A program made the translations under genes and the position numbers. A stretch of DNA of 64,000 nucleotides from JABJMC01 sp964473745 (GTDB lineage Bacteria; Patescibacteriota; Gracilibacteria; UBA1369; UBA12473), in NCBI GenBank assembly GCA_964473745.1, contig CAYYQE010000004.1, positions 16,333 through 80,332 of the forward strand, in the 5' to 3' direction. The notes under the pieces were generated by a model that did no database searches, was not told the DNA's origin, and worked only from the letters and a program-made list of their open reading frames with translations. Shown in pieces: positions 24,929 through 33,697 of this stretch. Each line of letters starts with the position of its first letter. Position 1 is the first letter of the stretch.

Positions 24929-25080
24929 AAAGTCTATATAAATAGAGAGAATTTAACGACTGAAATGAAAGCAGTATTAAGTCCCACCCTGGAATATAGA
25001 TCTGGGTCAATCCCCAGAAGTAGAAAGTATGTTTAAGCAAACAGACTGCCTATTCCTACGGATGACCAATAGGGTGGTGT
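24929..25080 (-). repeat. Conserved spacer S2 at the right end of the cassette array
   Basis: Closely similar to S1, including CCACCCT (24984) and AGGGTGG (25071) and the CTGGG/CCCCAG hairpin. Unlike S1 it is not followed by a further copy of the 17-bp repeat, so it marks the end of the array. It ends 40 bp before the PBP stop codon. Confidence 0.7.
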
Positions 25081-25119
25081 AGGCGCAAATTATAGTGTTT
25101 ATTCCAAAAAAGTCAACCC

Positions 25120-27819
25120 CTACTCCACGGCTACTTCAATAGAGCTACTACTGCGATAACCCAGGTCATCATAAACATAAGCAGTAATGGTGTATTCTCG
25201 GCCAGAAGGCGCGTTGGTAGCCGCTCGAACTTGACCGGTATAAGGAGAAGAGACAGCCGTGTATTGTAAGGTGCCGTCTAAATAGAATTCAACCTTGTCT
25301 AAACCGTTTAAAGCCTCGGCTTCTACTACAACAGTGTTTTGGCCACGACGAATTAAGCTGTAAGAGCTAGGAGATGTAATTATGATAGTGGGGCTGTTGG
25401 CTAAAGTCTCGGCGGTATGAATTTCGTCTAAGTCAGTTGGTTCCAAAAATTCTTCCATGCCCGCTTCTTCTTGTTGCTCTAAAGCCCAAGCATCAACCCC
25501 AATTTGCCAGTTAGGATAGTAAGACATGATCGCGATGTGTTGTTGGAATTCTTTTTCCTCTAATGACCAAGTAGGAGAATATTCAGTGGCAACCAACCCA
25601 GTAAATCCGTCGACAACCGCCTTAGCCCACAAAGTATCGATTTCGGTTGGGACATTAAAACTGGCGAATTTTTCGGTAATGACCATTTCTTCTGGGGTAT
25701 ATTCGGAAGGAATTTTTCCGCTAGAAGTGGTTACGCTCATTTCTACAATTCCATCGGGTTCTGGGAAAGTTTCCGGATCTAGCTCAGAAAGAGCGTTGGT
25801 CATATAGTCATTCCAAATGGTAGCCGCAGCGTCATAGCCGTTAGCTTCATAGGACATTGGTTCGCCGTCGGCATTCCCAACCCAAACACCAGTGGAAAGT
25901 TTGGTGCTATAACCGAGCGTCCAAGCGTTATTAGGAGCGTTTTCGCCATATTCATCTTTTTTATTACTAGTCCCAGTTTTGGCGGCAACATAATGTCCGC
26001 TTACGCGTAAGCGAGAACCTAAGTTAATTACGGGATCAGATAAAATATCAGTGATTAAATAGGCAACTTGCGGGTCAAGAACTTCTTCGCCAACTTGGTC
26101 TTCCCATTTTTCTAAAATTTCACCGTCTCGGTTTTCGATTTTTAAAACTGGTGAAAGTTCTTGTCGAATTCCACTGTTTGCAAAAGTTCCGAAAGCTCCT
26201 ACTAGATCTAATAAGCGAACTTCTCCACTTCCTAAAGCAAGAGGCCATCCATAACCAATGTTTTCATCTAAATCGATTCCAAAAGGTTCCATAAAAGGAA
26301 TGATGTCTTCTTCTTGGCCAGCTAAAAAGTAGGATTTGATAGCTGGGATATTACGAGAATAAGCCAGGGCTTCGCGCATCCGGATAGGTCCCAAAAATTC
26401 ACCATCATAGTTTTGTGGCCATTCGCCGGGCCCGATTTGAGTTTCGACATCATATAAAACTGTGGCCGGAGTAAATCCATTCAAAAAAGCCAAAGCATAA
26501 ACAAAAGGCTTAAAAGAAGATCCTGGCTGACGATAACGAGTGGCGATATTTACATTTCCTTGAATTTCTTCGTCAAAATAATCAGCAGAGCCAACCATGG
26601 CCAAAATTTGGCCGGTTTGAGGGTGAATAGAAACGAGGCTGGCATTATTGGCATCAAATTCACTAAGATTGCGTTCGCGATAAGTTTCAACGGCTTCTTC
26701 GGCGTATTCCTGCATAGTTGGGTCTAGGGTGGTGTAGACCTTTAAACCACCTTGTTCAACCACATCTTTCCCGTAGTTTTCTTCGATTAATTCTTTTACA
26801 TAAAGGACAAAATGAGGGGCTTCGATGTTTTCACGGTAAGAAGTAAATTCAATTTCCCAAGATTCGGCGAGTGAGGTTTGTTTTTGGTTTTCCGTAATCA
26901 TTCCCTGTTCAACCATGGCAGCTAAGACAATATCGGTGCGTCCCGGAATATAAAGAGCGTTCCCATTGATTAATTCAATATTGGCTCCAATTAACCCATT
27001 AATATATTCGTCGTCATTTAAATCTTCGATGGATTCAATAGTTCGATTGGCTAGTTCCTCTTCGGTAAATTCGACTGTGAGATAAGAATTTCGATTATTT
27101 CCATAGGGCGAATAACGGGTGGGAGCTTTGGGCATAGAGGCCATAATGGCACTTTCGGTGAGAGTTAATTCAGCGGCGCTTTTATCGAAATAAGTTTTGG
27201 CGGCCAGCTCAGCCCCATAAGCATTGTTTCCGTATGGGATTTCATTTAAATAAAGTTCAAGGATTTCATTTTTATCAAAACGGCTTTCCATGCGAATCGC
27301 GAGAATAAGTTCTTGAAGTTTGCGTTTGTAAGTTTGTTCGGGGTCGAGGAAGATGTTTTTAACAAGTTGTTGAGTAATAGTGGAGCAGCCTCGCCTAATT
27401 CCAATTCCAAAAAATTCATGAGCAACAGCTTTCACATAACAAGGTAAATCAAAACCAAAATGTTCGTAATATTCGTCATCTTCTACGGAAATAGTAGCAT
27501 CTAACAGATATGTAGAAATGTTTTCAAGGGGGATAATTTCGCGATTTTCTTCGCCATGAACCGCGTAGAGAATGTTTCCTTCGCGATCCATAATGAGAGT
27601 GGATTCTGCCTGTAAAAGGTCTTCTCCGGAGCTAATGTCAGGAAGGCCGCGACTAAAAATAAGGATAATTAAAAGCACCAAAACAAATCCAGTTGCCATA
27701 ATGGCTCCGCAAACTACGAAAACCCATTGTAGCCAGCGTTTCCATAAAGGAAGCATTGGGTGGGGGCGGAATCTTTTATAAAGTTTGTGGTAAAAACTAG
27801 GCATTTTGATTGGTTTCAT
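25120..27819 (-). CDS. Bifunctional class A penicillin-binding protein (PBP1A type)
   Basis: Peptidoglycan glycosyltransferase plus DD-transpeptidase. One N-terminal membrane segment (about residues 30-55) is followed by a GT51 domain with EDDEYYEHFGFD near residue 110, RRGCSTITQQLVKN near 140 and LELYLNEIPYGN near 190. The transpeptidase has SSFKPF (active Ser) near 430, SRN near 485 and KTGTSNKK near 620. The C-terminal portion of about 100 residues is an Ig-like domain (EFYLDGTLQYTAVSSPYTG). 899 residues is within the class A range. The start may be the first ATG or the sixth codon (MPSFYHK). Confidence 0.92.
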   Translation of the reverse strand: MKPIKMPSFYHKLYKRFRPHPMLPLWKRWLQWVFVVCGAIMATGFVLVLLIILIFSRGLPDISSGEDLLQAESTLIMDREGNILYAVHGEENREIIPLENISTYLLDATISVEDDEYYEHFGFDLPCYVKAVAHEFFGIGIRRGCSTITQQLVKNIFLDPEQTYKRKLQELILAIRMESRFDKNEILELYLNEIPYGNNAYGAELAAKTYFDKSAAELTLTESAIMASMPKAPTRYSPYGNNRNSYLTVEFTEEELANRTIESIEDLNDDEYINGLIGANIELINGNALYIPGRTDIVLAAMVEQGMITENQKQTSLAESWEIEFTSYRENIEAPHFVLYVKELIEENYGKDVVEQGGLKVYTTLDPTMQEYAEEAVETYRERNLSEFDANNASLVSIHPQTGQILAMVGSADYFDEEIQGNVNIATRYRQPGSSFKPFVYALAFLNGFTPATVLYDVETQIGPGEWPQNYDGEFLGPIRMREALAYSRNIPAIKSYFLAGQEEDIIPFMEPFGIDLDENIGYGWPLALGSGEVRLLDLVGAFGTFANSGIRQELSPVLKIENRDGEILEKWEDQVGEEVLDPQVAYLITDILSDPVINLGSRLRVSGHYVAAKTGTSNKKDEYGENAPNNAWTLGYSTKLSTGVWVGNADGEPMSYEANGYDAAATIWNDYMTNALSELDPETFPEPDGIVEMSVTTSSGKIPSEYTPEEMVITEKFASFNVPTEIDTLWAKAVVDGFTGLVATEYSPTWSLEEKEFQQHIAIMSYYPNWQIGVDAWALEQQEEAGMEEFLEPTDLDEIHTAETLANSPTIIITSPSSYSLIRRGQNTVVVEAEALNGLDKVEFYLDGTLQYTAVSSPYTGQVRAATNAPSGREYTITAYVYDDLGYRSSSSIEVAVE

Positions 27820-27855
27820 TCACAAGGTGTTATAGCAGATTTTGGGGGAAAGATT

Positions 27856-27977
27856 AAGAGAAGGCGGCTAACTATTCCTCCTCAACTGGAAGGAACCTTT
27901 TTGGATACATGATCCAAAAAGAACCCTTCTCGCCTGTCGGCGGGACGTTTTCGGAGAAATATTACCCACCTTCTCTT
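27856..27977 (+). ncRNA. Structured dispersed element, copy 2
   Basis: Outer stem AAGAGAAGG (27856-27864) with CCTTCTCTT (27969-27977). Inner stem GAAGG/CCTTC, where copies 1 and 3 have GAGGG/CCCTC. Apical stem CTTTTTGGAT/ATCCAAAAAG with a 5-nt loop. CGCC-TGTC-GGCG hairpin, then the invariant GGGACGTT. It lies in the region between the divergent PBP and NIF3 genes, in the strand sense of NIF3, about 70 bp before its start. Confidence 0.65.
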
Positions 27978-28044
27978 CCAGCCCCCCTCTTTCTTTTAGC
28001 TTCTCTCGTGTTACAATTTGGTCAACAATTTTTAATTTAAAATT

Positions 28045-29010
28045 ATGGCACAAACAATCCAGCAAATTTATGATTTTGTAATTGAAAGTGGGCGGGAAAA
28101 TGATCCCCGCACTAAAAAAGAAATTGATCTTCAATTAAAAGACGCGCGGGAAGCTTACAAAAAATTGGATAAGAAAAAAAAGCAGTTTTTTGATCAGGAT
28201 CGGTTTAAAAATCCTTACGCTGATTCTAGGATTTTACATGGAAAAATGAGCACAAAAGTTAAGACGTTATTTGCGTGTATTGATGCCGAGGTTCAAGAAG
28301 TGCTGTTGGTGAATGAGTTACGCAAAAAAGGGCAAAAAATTGATTTGATTTTTACGCATCATCCAGAGGGCCAAGCTTTGTTGGATTTGACGAGGGTGAT
28401 GCCAATTCAGGAAGCGATAATGACGGCGCTGGGGGTGCCTATTAATGTGGTGGAAAAATTGTTGGATCCGCGTGTTAAGAAAATCGATCGTTCTTTGCAT
28501 GCCGATAATTTTGGAAGAGTGGCGGATGCGGCACGTTTGCTGGGGATTCCTTTTATGAATTGTCATACTCCGGCAGACAATCATGTTCATAAATTTTTGG
28601 AAAAACTCGTAAAAGATAAACGAGCAAAAATGCGTTACTTGAAAGATTTAACAGAAGCGCTTTTGGATGTTCCAGAATTTGCGGAGGCAGAAAAAGCCGG
28701 GGTTGGGCCAGCAATTTATTCGGGCAGCCCACAGTCTAAATTAGGCAAAGTGGCTGTAACCGGGATGACTGGTGGGACATCTGGCAATGAGGATATTTAT
28801 GAGGCCCTAAGTCGTTCGGGGGTAAGTACAATCCTGGCAATGCACATGAGCGAAACGCACCGTGAAAAAGCTGAAAAGCAGCATTTAAATATTATTGTAA
28901 CTGGTCATATTTCGAGTGATAGCTTGGGAATGAATTTGATGTTGGATGAGCTTGAAAAGAAGAAAATCAAAGTGATTGTTGGGGGTGGTTTGATTCGGGT
29001 AAAGCGGTAG
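28045..29010 (+). CDS. NIF3-like dinuclear metal protein
   Basis: Contains NIF3/YbgI family hallmarks: DLIFTHHPEG near residue 108 (metal-binding His-His), NCHTPADNH near 172 and the C-terminal IIVTGHISSDSLGMN near 292. The family is a conserved metal-binding protein of uncertain enzymatic role, sometimes linked to GTP cyclohydrolase. The first about 60 residues are a charged helical extension. It is followed after 17 bp by a metallo-hydrolase gene, so they are probably one operon, and it is preceded by structured element copy 2. Confidence 0.8.
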   Translation: MAQTIQQIYDFVIESGRENDPRTKKEIDLQLKDAREAYKKLDKKKKQFFDQDRFKNPYADSRILHGKMSTKVKTLFACIDAEVQEVLLVNELRKKGQKIDLIFTHHPEGQALLDLTRVMPIQEAIMTALGVPINVVEKLLDPRVKKIDRSLHADNFGRVADAARLLGIPFMNCHTPADNHVHKFLEKLVKDKRAKMRYLKDLTEALLDVPEFAEAEKAGVGPAIYSGSPQSKLGKVAVTGMTGGTSGNEDIYEALSRSGVSTILAMHMSETHREKAEKQHLNIIVTGHISSDSLGMNLMLDELEKKKIKVIVGGGLIRVKR

Positions 29011-29027
29011 AGTTTTAAATAATTTTT

Positions 29028-29597
29028 ATGGCCAAAGTAGATATTCTTATTGATGGTTATGCAAAGAGGCTTGATGATGGTTGGATTGTGAATCCAACGG
29101 TAGTTTTGGTTCAAGCTAAAGGCAAGAATTTAATAGTTGATCCTGGGGCTGATCGGAAAGCGTTGCTTGATTCTTTGCAGGCGCGTGGTCTTAAGTATGA
29201 TGATATTGATGTGGTTTTTTTGACACACGGACATACGGATCATGTTTTGCTGGCTGGGATTTTTGAAAAAGCGCGCGTTTATAATTTTACCGAAATTTAT
29301 GAAGGGGTTAGGGAATGGGAGCATAATAATCGGATTGAAGAGATGGATTTAGAAATTTTACCAACTCCGGGGCATATGCCAGATCATTGTTCTTTGGTGG
29401 TGCCAACTGACGAAGGGGTGGTGGTTGTAGCTGGGGATGTTTTTTGGTGGATGGGAGATGAAGAGCAAGTGATTGATATTGAAAGGCCGGATCAACATTT
29501 TGCATCGGACCCGGCGGCCTTAATTGAAAGCCGAAAAAAGGTGCTCGAAATTGCGGATTTTATTATTCCGGGTCATGGGACGAGGATGGCAGTTTAA
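29028..29597 (+). CDS. Metallo-beta-lactamase-fold hydrolase
   Basis: 189 residues, single MBL domain. The metal motif is LTHGHTDHV near residue 65, followed by LPTPGHMPDHCS near 113, VVVVAGDVFWW near 137 and the final IPGHGTRM. The size and layout resemble the MBLAC1/glyoxalase-II-like small proteins. The substrate is unknown. It is co-directional with the NIF3 gene, 17 bp after it, and its last 4 bases overlap the convergent pheT stop. Confidence 0.8.
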   Translation: MAKVDILIDGYAKRLDDGWIVNPTVVLVQAKGKNLIVDPGADRKALLDSLQARGLKYDDIDVVFLTHGHTDHVLLAGIFEKARVYNFTEIYEGVREWEHNNRIEEMDLEILPTPGHMPDHCSLVVPTDEGVVVVAGDVFWWMGDEEQVIDIERPDQHFASDPAALIESRKKVLEIADFIIPGHGTRMAV

Positions 29598-32023
29598 GTC
29601 CGAATTGCACCACCAAGCTTTTCGATTTCTTTAAATACGGCTTTTTGTGTGTCTTGGAATTCTTGGTCGTTTAGAGTTCGTTCGTTGTGGCGGAGTTCGA
29701 CGGAAAAGGCGAGTGATTTTTTGTCTTGTGCAAGGTTTTTGCCTTCGTAAATATCAAATAAATTCACACTATGGATTAGTTTGTGTGGGTCACCATTTTT
29801 AATAGCTTTTTCAATATCAGCGGCGCGTGATTTTCGGTCAATTAAAAAAGAAACATCAAATACTATACTTGGGAATTTAGGAAGGGGTTGAAAAATTGAA
29901 GGTTCCCGGCCGTGCTCAACTAAACGGGTAAAATTAACCTCAAAAATTCCAACTAGATGTTCTAAATTAAGCTCTTTAGTTACTGCGGGATGAAGAATAA
30001 ATACATGTCCAATGTTTTGGCCGCGCATCATGATTTCAAGACACTTTTTTGGGTGGGCGTATGGTGGCGGGGTGTGGCAATCGCGTAGGGTTACGTTGGG
30101 GGCGCGGAAGGTTTTTTGGAAAGCCTCAAAAGCTCCTTTGATTTCATAAAAGACTTCTTTTTTTGCTTGAGTGGCAATGGCGCCAATAAGCCATTTTTCT
30201 TCGAGGGGCATGTACTCGCCGACCTCTTGATAAGTGTGCCCAACTTCAAACAATTTCATTTCTGGGAAGTTTTTTTGGTTTTGCGTGATTGATTTGAGCA
30301 TGCCCGGAACCAAGCTAGTACGCATATGTGTTTGATCGACGGATAGGGGGTTTAAAACCTTGATGTGGCGCATATCTTCTAAGCCGAATTTTTGGAAAAC
30401 TTCTTCGTTGTAAAAGGAGTAATTCATGACTTCGGTAAAGCCAAGATTGGCACTTAAAATGTTTCGGGTAGCATGTTTGTGAAATCGTTCTTGGTTTTCG
30501 ATTGGTAAGTTGATGGGAAGGTGTGGCATTTCAGCGGGGATGGCGTCGTAGCCAACAATGCGGGCGATTTCTTCGGTGATGTCTTCTTCGATGTCTACGT
30601 CGCCAGTGGCGCGGTGGGATGGGATTTGAATTTTAAGTTTTTTACCAGCTTCAGTTACACCAAATTCAAGTGAAGTTAGGATGCGTTTCATTTCAGTTGT
30701 TTTGATGGTTACTCCGATTTTGTTGTTAATAACAGCCGGGTCAACCGTCATTTGAATTTTGGGTTCTTTCCAGGTTCCTTTGGTAACGATAGGGCTGGCG
30801 ATTTTTAGATTTGGACAAGTTTCTTGGAGAAGGGAGATGGCGCGTTTAATCGCTATTTCAGTTAGGGCCGGATCAAGGCCTTTTTCAAATCTTTGGGAAG
30901 AATCGGATCGTAGGCCGTGGCGGGTTGAAGTGCGGCGAATAGTGGAAGCATGGAAACTGGCTGCTTCTAAAATAATTTCAGTTGTTTTGTCGTTAATTTC
31001 TGAACCAACCCCACCCATTATCCCAGCCAGAGCTACTGGTTCGTTGCTGCCATCACAAATAAGTAGGTCTTCGGCTGTTAATTTGCGAGTTTTGTGGTCA
31101 ATGGTTTCTAAGGTTTCGCCTTTTTTAGCAAAGCGAGCGATTAATGTGTCGTTTTTAATAAAGCCGCGATCATAGGAGTGCATTGGTTCACCAAGTTCAA
31201 GTAAAACGTAGTTAGTTACATCAACAATATTATTGATAGGGCGAACGTCAGCTGCTTCTAAATGCGCTTTCATCCAATCCGGGGATTCTTTGATTTCTAA
31301 GTTTGTAATAATGCAGCCAGAAAATCTGGGGCAGCCGTCCGGGGCTTCGATTTTGATTTTGAGTGGTTTTTTGCCAGGAGTCCCTTTGAATTTAAGGGAA
31401 GAATCGAGCTTTTTGAGTGATTTTTTGAGTAAACAAGCGACCTCACGAGCCATACCATAATGTCCCCATAAATCTGGGCGGTGGGTAAGAGATTTGTTGT
31501 CGACATCAAAAATTGCGTCGCTTTTGTGGAGCGCTTTGGCTAGCGGGGTACCGGGTTTGCATTTTAAATGTGATAAGTCTTTGATGCGGACCTCGGTGGC
31601 GCCTTTGGGATTGTCGGTTTCTAGGCCGATTTCTTCGCCAGCACAAATCATGCCAAAACTTTTTTCACCACGGATTTTTACTTCTTCTAATTTTACGGGA
31701 TCGCCTTCGCCGTGCCAGCGCACATGAGCGCCGGGGATAGCCACGGGAACAAGCATTTTCTCAAATAAATTTATGCCGCCACAAACAATTTGAACTGGTT
31801 TAGTTCGGCCAATATCAACCTGGCAAACTACTAATTTGTCGGCATTAGAATGCCTTCCCACTTTAAGCACTTTCCCAATCATCATTTTGTCATATTCTGA
31901 GGCCAAATCTACAACTCCCTCAATTTCGGCCGTATGCAAAGTTAGGAGTTCTCCGAGTTGCTCCGGAGTTACGGAGTCAGGGATATCTACAAAAGTTTTG
32001 AGCCAGTTGAGGGAAATTTTCAT
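29594..32023 (-). CDS. pheT: Phenylalanyl-tRNA synthetase beta subunit
   Basis: Beta chain of the (alpha-beta)2 enzyme charging tRNA-Phe. Domains: EMAP/OB tRNA-binding domain (about residues 38-150, with HSNADKLVVCQVD); B3/B4 editing domain (about 210-380, GCIITNLEIKESPDW and HSYDRGFI); B5 domain (about 400-470); catalytic-like core (about 480-680, EVMNYSFYNEEVF); and a C-terminal FDX-ACB domain (about 715-809, FPSIVFDVSFLIDR). The length of 809 is normal. It starts 2 bp after pheS. Confidence 0.94.
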   Translation of the reverse strand: MKISLNWLKTFVDIPDSVTPEQLGELLTLHTAEIEGVVDLASEYDKMMIGKVLKVGRHSNADKLVVCQVDIGRTKPVQIVCGGINLFEKMLVPVAIPGAHVRWHGEGDPVKLEEVKIRGEKSFGMICAGEEIGLETDNPKGATEVRIKDLSHLKCKPGTPLAKALHKSDAIFDVDNKSLTHRPDLWGHYGMAREVACLLKKSLKKLDSSLKFKGTPGKKPLKIKIEAPDGCPRFSGCIITNLEIKESPDWMKAHLEAADVRPINNIVDVTNYVLLELGEPMHSYDRGFIKNDTLIARFAKKGETLETIDHKTRKLTAEDLLICDGSNEPVALAGIMGGVGSEINDKTTEIILEAASFHASTIRRTSTRHGLRSDSSQRFEKGLDPALTEIAIKRAISLLQETCPNLKIASPIVTKGTWKEPKIQMTVDPAVINNKIGVTIKTTEMKRILTSLEFGVTEAGKKLKIQIPSHRATGDVDIEEDITEEIARIVGYDAIPAEMPHLPINLPIENQERFHKHATRNILSANLGFTEVMNYSFYNEEVFQKFGLEDMRHIKVLNPLSVDQTHMRTSLVPGMLKSITQNQKNFPEMKLFEVGHTYQEVGEYMPLEEKWLIGAIATQAKKEVFYEIKGAFEAFQKTFRAPNVTLRDCHTPPPYAHPKKCLEIMMRGQNIGHVFILHPAVTKELNLEHLVGIFEVNFTRLVEHGREPSIFQPLPKFPSIVFDVSFLIDRKSRAADIEKAIKNGDPHKLIHSVNLFDIYEGKNLAQDKKSLAFSVELRHNERTLNDQEFQDTQKAVFKEIEKLGGAIRT

Positions 32024-32025
32024 GT

Positions 32026-33066
32026 TTAAAATTGTTCAGCGAAACGGAGATCGCCGCTGGTTAAATGTCTTATATCGTCGATGCCATAACGCATCATAAC
32101 AAGGCGAGTTAAGCCAAACCCAAAAGCCCAGCCTTGGTAAACGTCGGGGTCTATGCCGCCGGCGCGGAGAACGTGAGGGTGGGTCATGCCGCAGCCCATG
32201 AATTCTATCCAGCCAGTGCGTTTGCAAACTTTGCAGCCTTTGCCGTCACAGAAAATGCAGGACATATCAAGTTCAAGTCCGGGTTCCACAAATGGGAAAT
32301 ACCCTGGCCGAAAGCGGATTTTCATCTCTTTTTGGAATAATCGTTGGAGAAATTCAAGCATCACGCCTTTTAAGTGGGCGATGGAGATGTCTTTGTCGAT
32401 CATAAGGCCTTCAACTTGGTCGAAAGTGTGTTCGTGCGAGGCATCCGTGGCTTCGTTACGGAAAACACGTCCGGGAACGATAATGCGAAGCGGTACGCCG
32501 TATTGTTTCATGGCGCGAATTTGGTTGGGTGAAGTGTGGGTACGAAGAACTAAACGCCCTTCTTTTTTGTTAGCTTTTTTGTCGATGAAAAAAGTATCTT
32601 GCATGTCGCGGGCGGGATGGTCGGCCGGGATGTTGAGGCCTTCAAAATTGTAGTATTCGCTTTCGATTTCTGGGCCATCTATAATTGAAAAACCCATTTG
32701 TTGGAAAATGCGTTCTACTTCTTCCTGGACCTGATAAAGCGGATGGATATGACCCTGTTTATAGGCTGTCCCGGAGGCGGTTAAATCAATCCACTCATCT
32801 TTTAAGGCTTTTTCAACTTCGGCGCGTTCAAATTGGTTTTGTTTCATTTTGAACTTGCCTTCGAGTTCAGTTTTGAGTTTGTTAGAAGCTTTTCCAAAAG
32901 TTTTTTTATCTTTTGAAGAAAGATGTTGAAGTCCGCGCAATAACATAGTGAGCTCGCCTTTGCGGCCGAGGTATTTAGTGTGATAAGCGTCTAAATCGCT
33001 AATGGATTTAACTTGCTCAAGAGCAGCGACCGCTTTTTTTTCTAATTTTTTTAAATCGTCTTTCAT
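32026..33066 (-). CDS. pheS: Phenylalanyl-tRNA synthetase alpha subunit
   Basis: Catalytic class II synthetase subunit. An N-terminal coiled coil (KKLEKKAVAALEQVK) is followed by the core, with motif 2 FRNEATDASHEHTFDQVEG and motif 3 GFGLTRLVMMRYG. A Cys-rich insert, CIFCDGKGCKVCKRTGW, resembles the zinc-ribbon-bearing alpha subunits seen in Thermus-type sequences. The ATG at 33066 (MKDDLKKLE) is preferred to the frame's first ATG 42 bp upstream, because it starts at the family N-terminus. It is first in a pheS-pheT operon; a hairpin lies between it and the upstream hup gene. Confidence 0.93.
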   Translation of the reverse strand: MKDDLKKLEKKAVAALEQVKSISDLDAYHTKYLGRKGELTMLLRGLQHLSSKDKKTFGKASNKLKTELEGKFKMKQNQFERAEVEKALKDEWIDLTASGTAYKQGHIHPLYQVQEEVERIFQQMGFSIIDGPEIESEYYNFEGLNIPADHPARDMQDTFFIDKKANKKEGRLVLRTHTSPNQIRAMKQYGVPLRIIVPGRVFRNEATDASHEHTFDQVEGLMIDKDISIAHLKGVMLEFLQRLFQKEMKIRFRPGYFPFVEPGLELDMSCIFCDGKGCKVCKRTGWIEFMGCGMTHPHVLRAGGIDPDVYQGWAFGFGLTRLVMMRYGIDDIRHLTSGDLRFAEQF

Positions 33067-33106
33067 AACGCTACGTACTTTAGCGGGTTTGGATTTATCT
33101 GTAAAC

Positions 33107-33136
33107 AAAAAGACCCCCTATAAAAGAGGGCCTTTT
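33107..33136 (-). terminator. Terminator or attenuator hairpin between hup and pheS
   Basis: On the minus strand AAAAGGCCCTCT pairs with AGGGGGTCTTTT (two mismatches) and is followed by TTTTTG. It may end hup transcription or act as an attenuator in the pheS leader. No leader peptide or T-box was seen. Confidence 0.65.
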
Positions 33137-33234
33137 AAATTTTATCTCGCTCCTCCGCGAATCAGCCTAGTCGCTGCCATTCATAGCTGGTTGCAAAGGT
33201 GATGGTGACTGGAGCGCTTCGCTTCCCGTCACTG

Positions 33235-33510
33235 CTATCTAACAGCGTCTTTAAGAGTCTTGCCAGCTTTGAAAGCAGGAAGTTTCATTGATGGAATCTT
33301 GATTTTTTCGGTCGGGTTGCGTGGGTTAACACCGGTACGAGCAGCACGTTTGCTAACACGGAAAGTTCCAAAACCTGTAATAGTAACGTTTTGGCCTTTT
33401 TTGAGTGAGGTGGTGATGGTTTCGAGCATTGCTTCTAAGGCAATTGCTGCAGCTTTTTTGGTAATGCCAGCGCTTTGAGCGGCCGCATTGATTAGGTCTT
33501 GCTTAGTCAT
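33235..33510 (-). CDS. hup: HU-family DNA-binding protein
   Basis: Small nucleoid protein that bends DNA. 91 residues from the ATG at 33510 (MTKQDLINAAAQ), with the family core ITGFGTFRVSKRAARTGVNPRNPTEKI in two neighbouring segments and a C-terminal PAFKAGKTLKDAV. A longer upstream frame is not used because MTKQDL is the family start. It has a clear promoter upstream. Confidence 0.94.
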   Translation of the reverse strand: MTKQDLINAAAQSAGITKKAAAIALEAMLETITTSLKKGQNVTITGFGTFRVSKRAARTGVNPRNPTEKIKIPSMKLPAFKAGKTLKDAVR

Positions 33511-33547
33511 TTTTTTGCGAAAGTTAGAATATAAAAGACTGGGTTTG

Positions 33548-33575
33548 ATTATAGGGGAGGAAGAATGAAGCGCAA
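33548..33575 (-). promoter_or_regulatory. Promoter of hup
   Basis: On the minus strand TTGCGC (33575-33570), a 16-base spacer and TATAAT (33553-33548), about 38 bp upstream of the ATG. Confidence 0.6.
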
Positions 33576-33655
33576 GGCATTTTTGGTTGCGCATAAAAGA
33601 AAAGTGTTGATTTATGGCTTATTTGTGGGAAAATTCGGCTCCTTTAAAATGACCT

Positions 33656-33685
33656 TTGTTGCAAAATGTTTAAAAATCATATAAT
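33656..33685 (+). promoter_or_regulatory. Promoter of topA
   Basis: TTGTTG (33656-33661), an 18-base spacer and a perfect TATAAT (33680-33685). It leaves only a few leader bases, so the topA mRNA may be almost leaderless. Confidence 0.55.
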
Positions 33686-33697
33686 TGTATTAATCGT

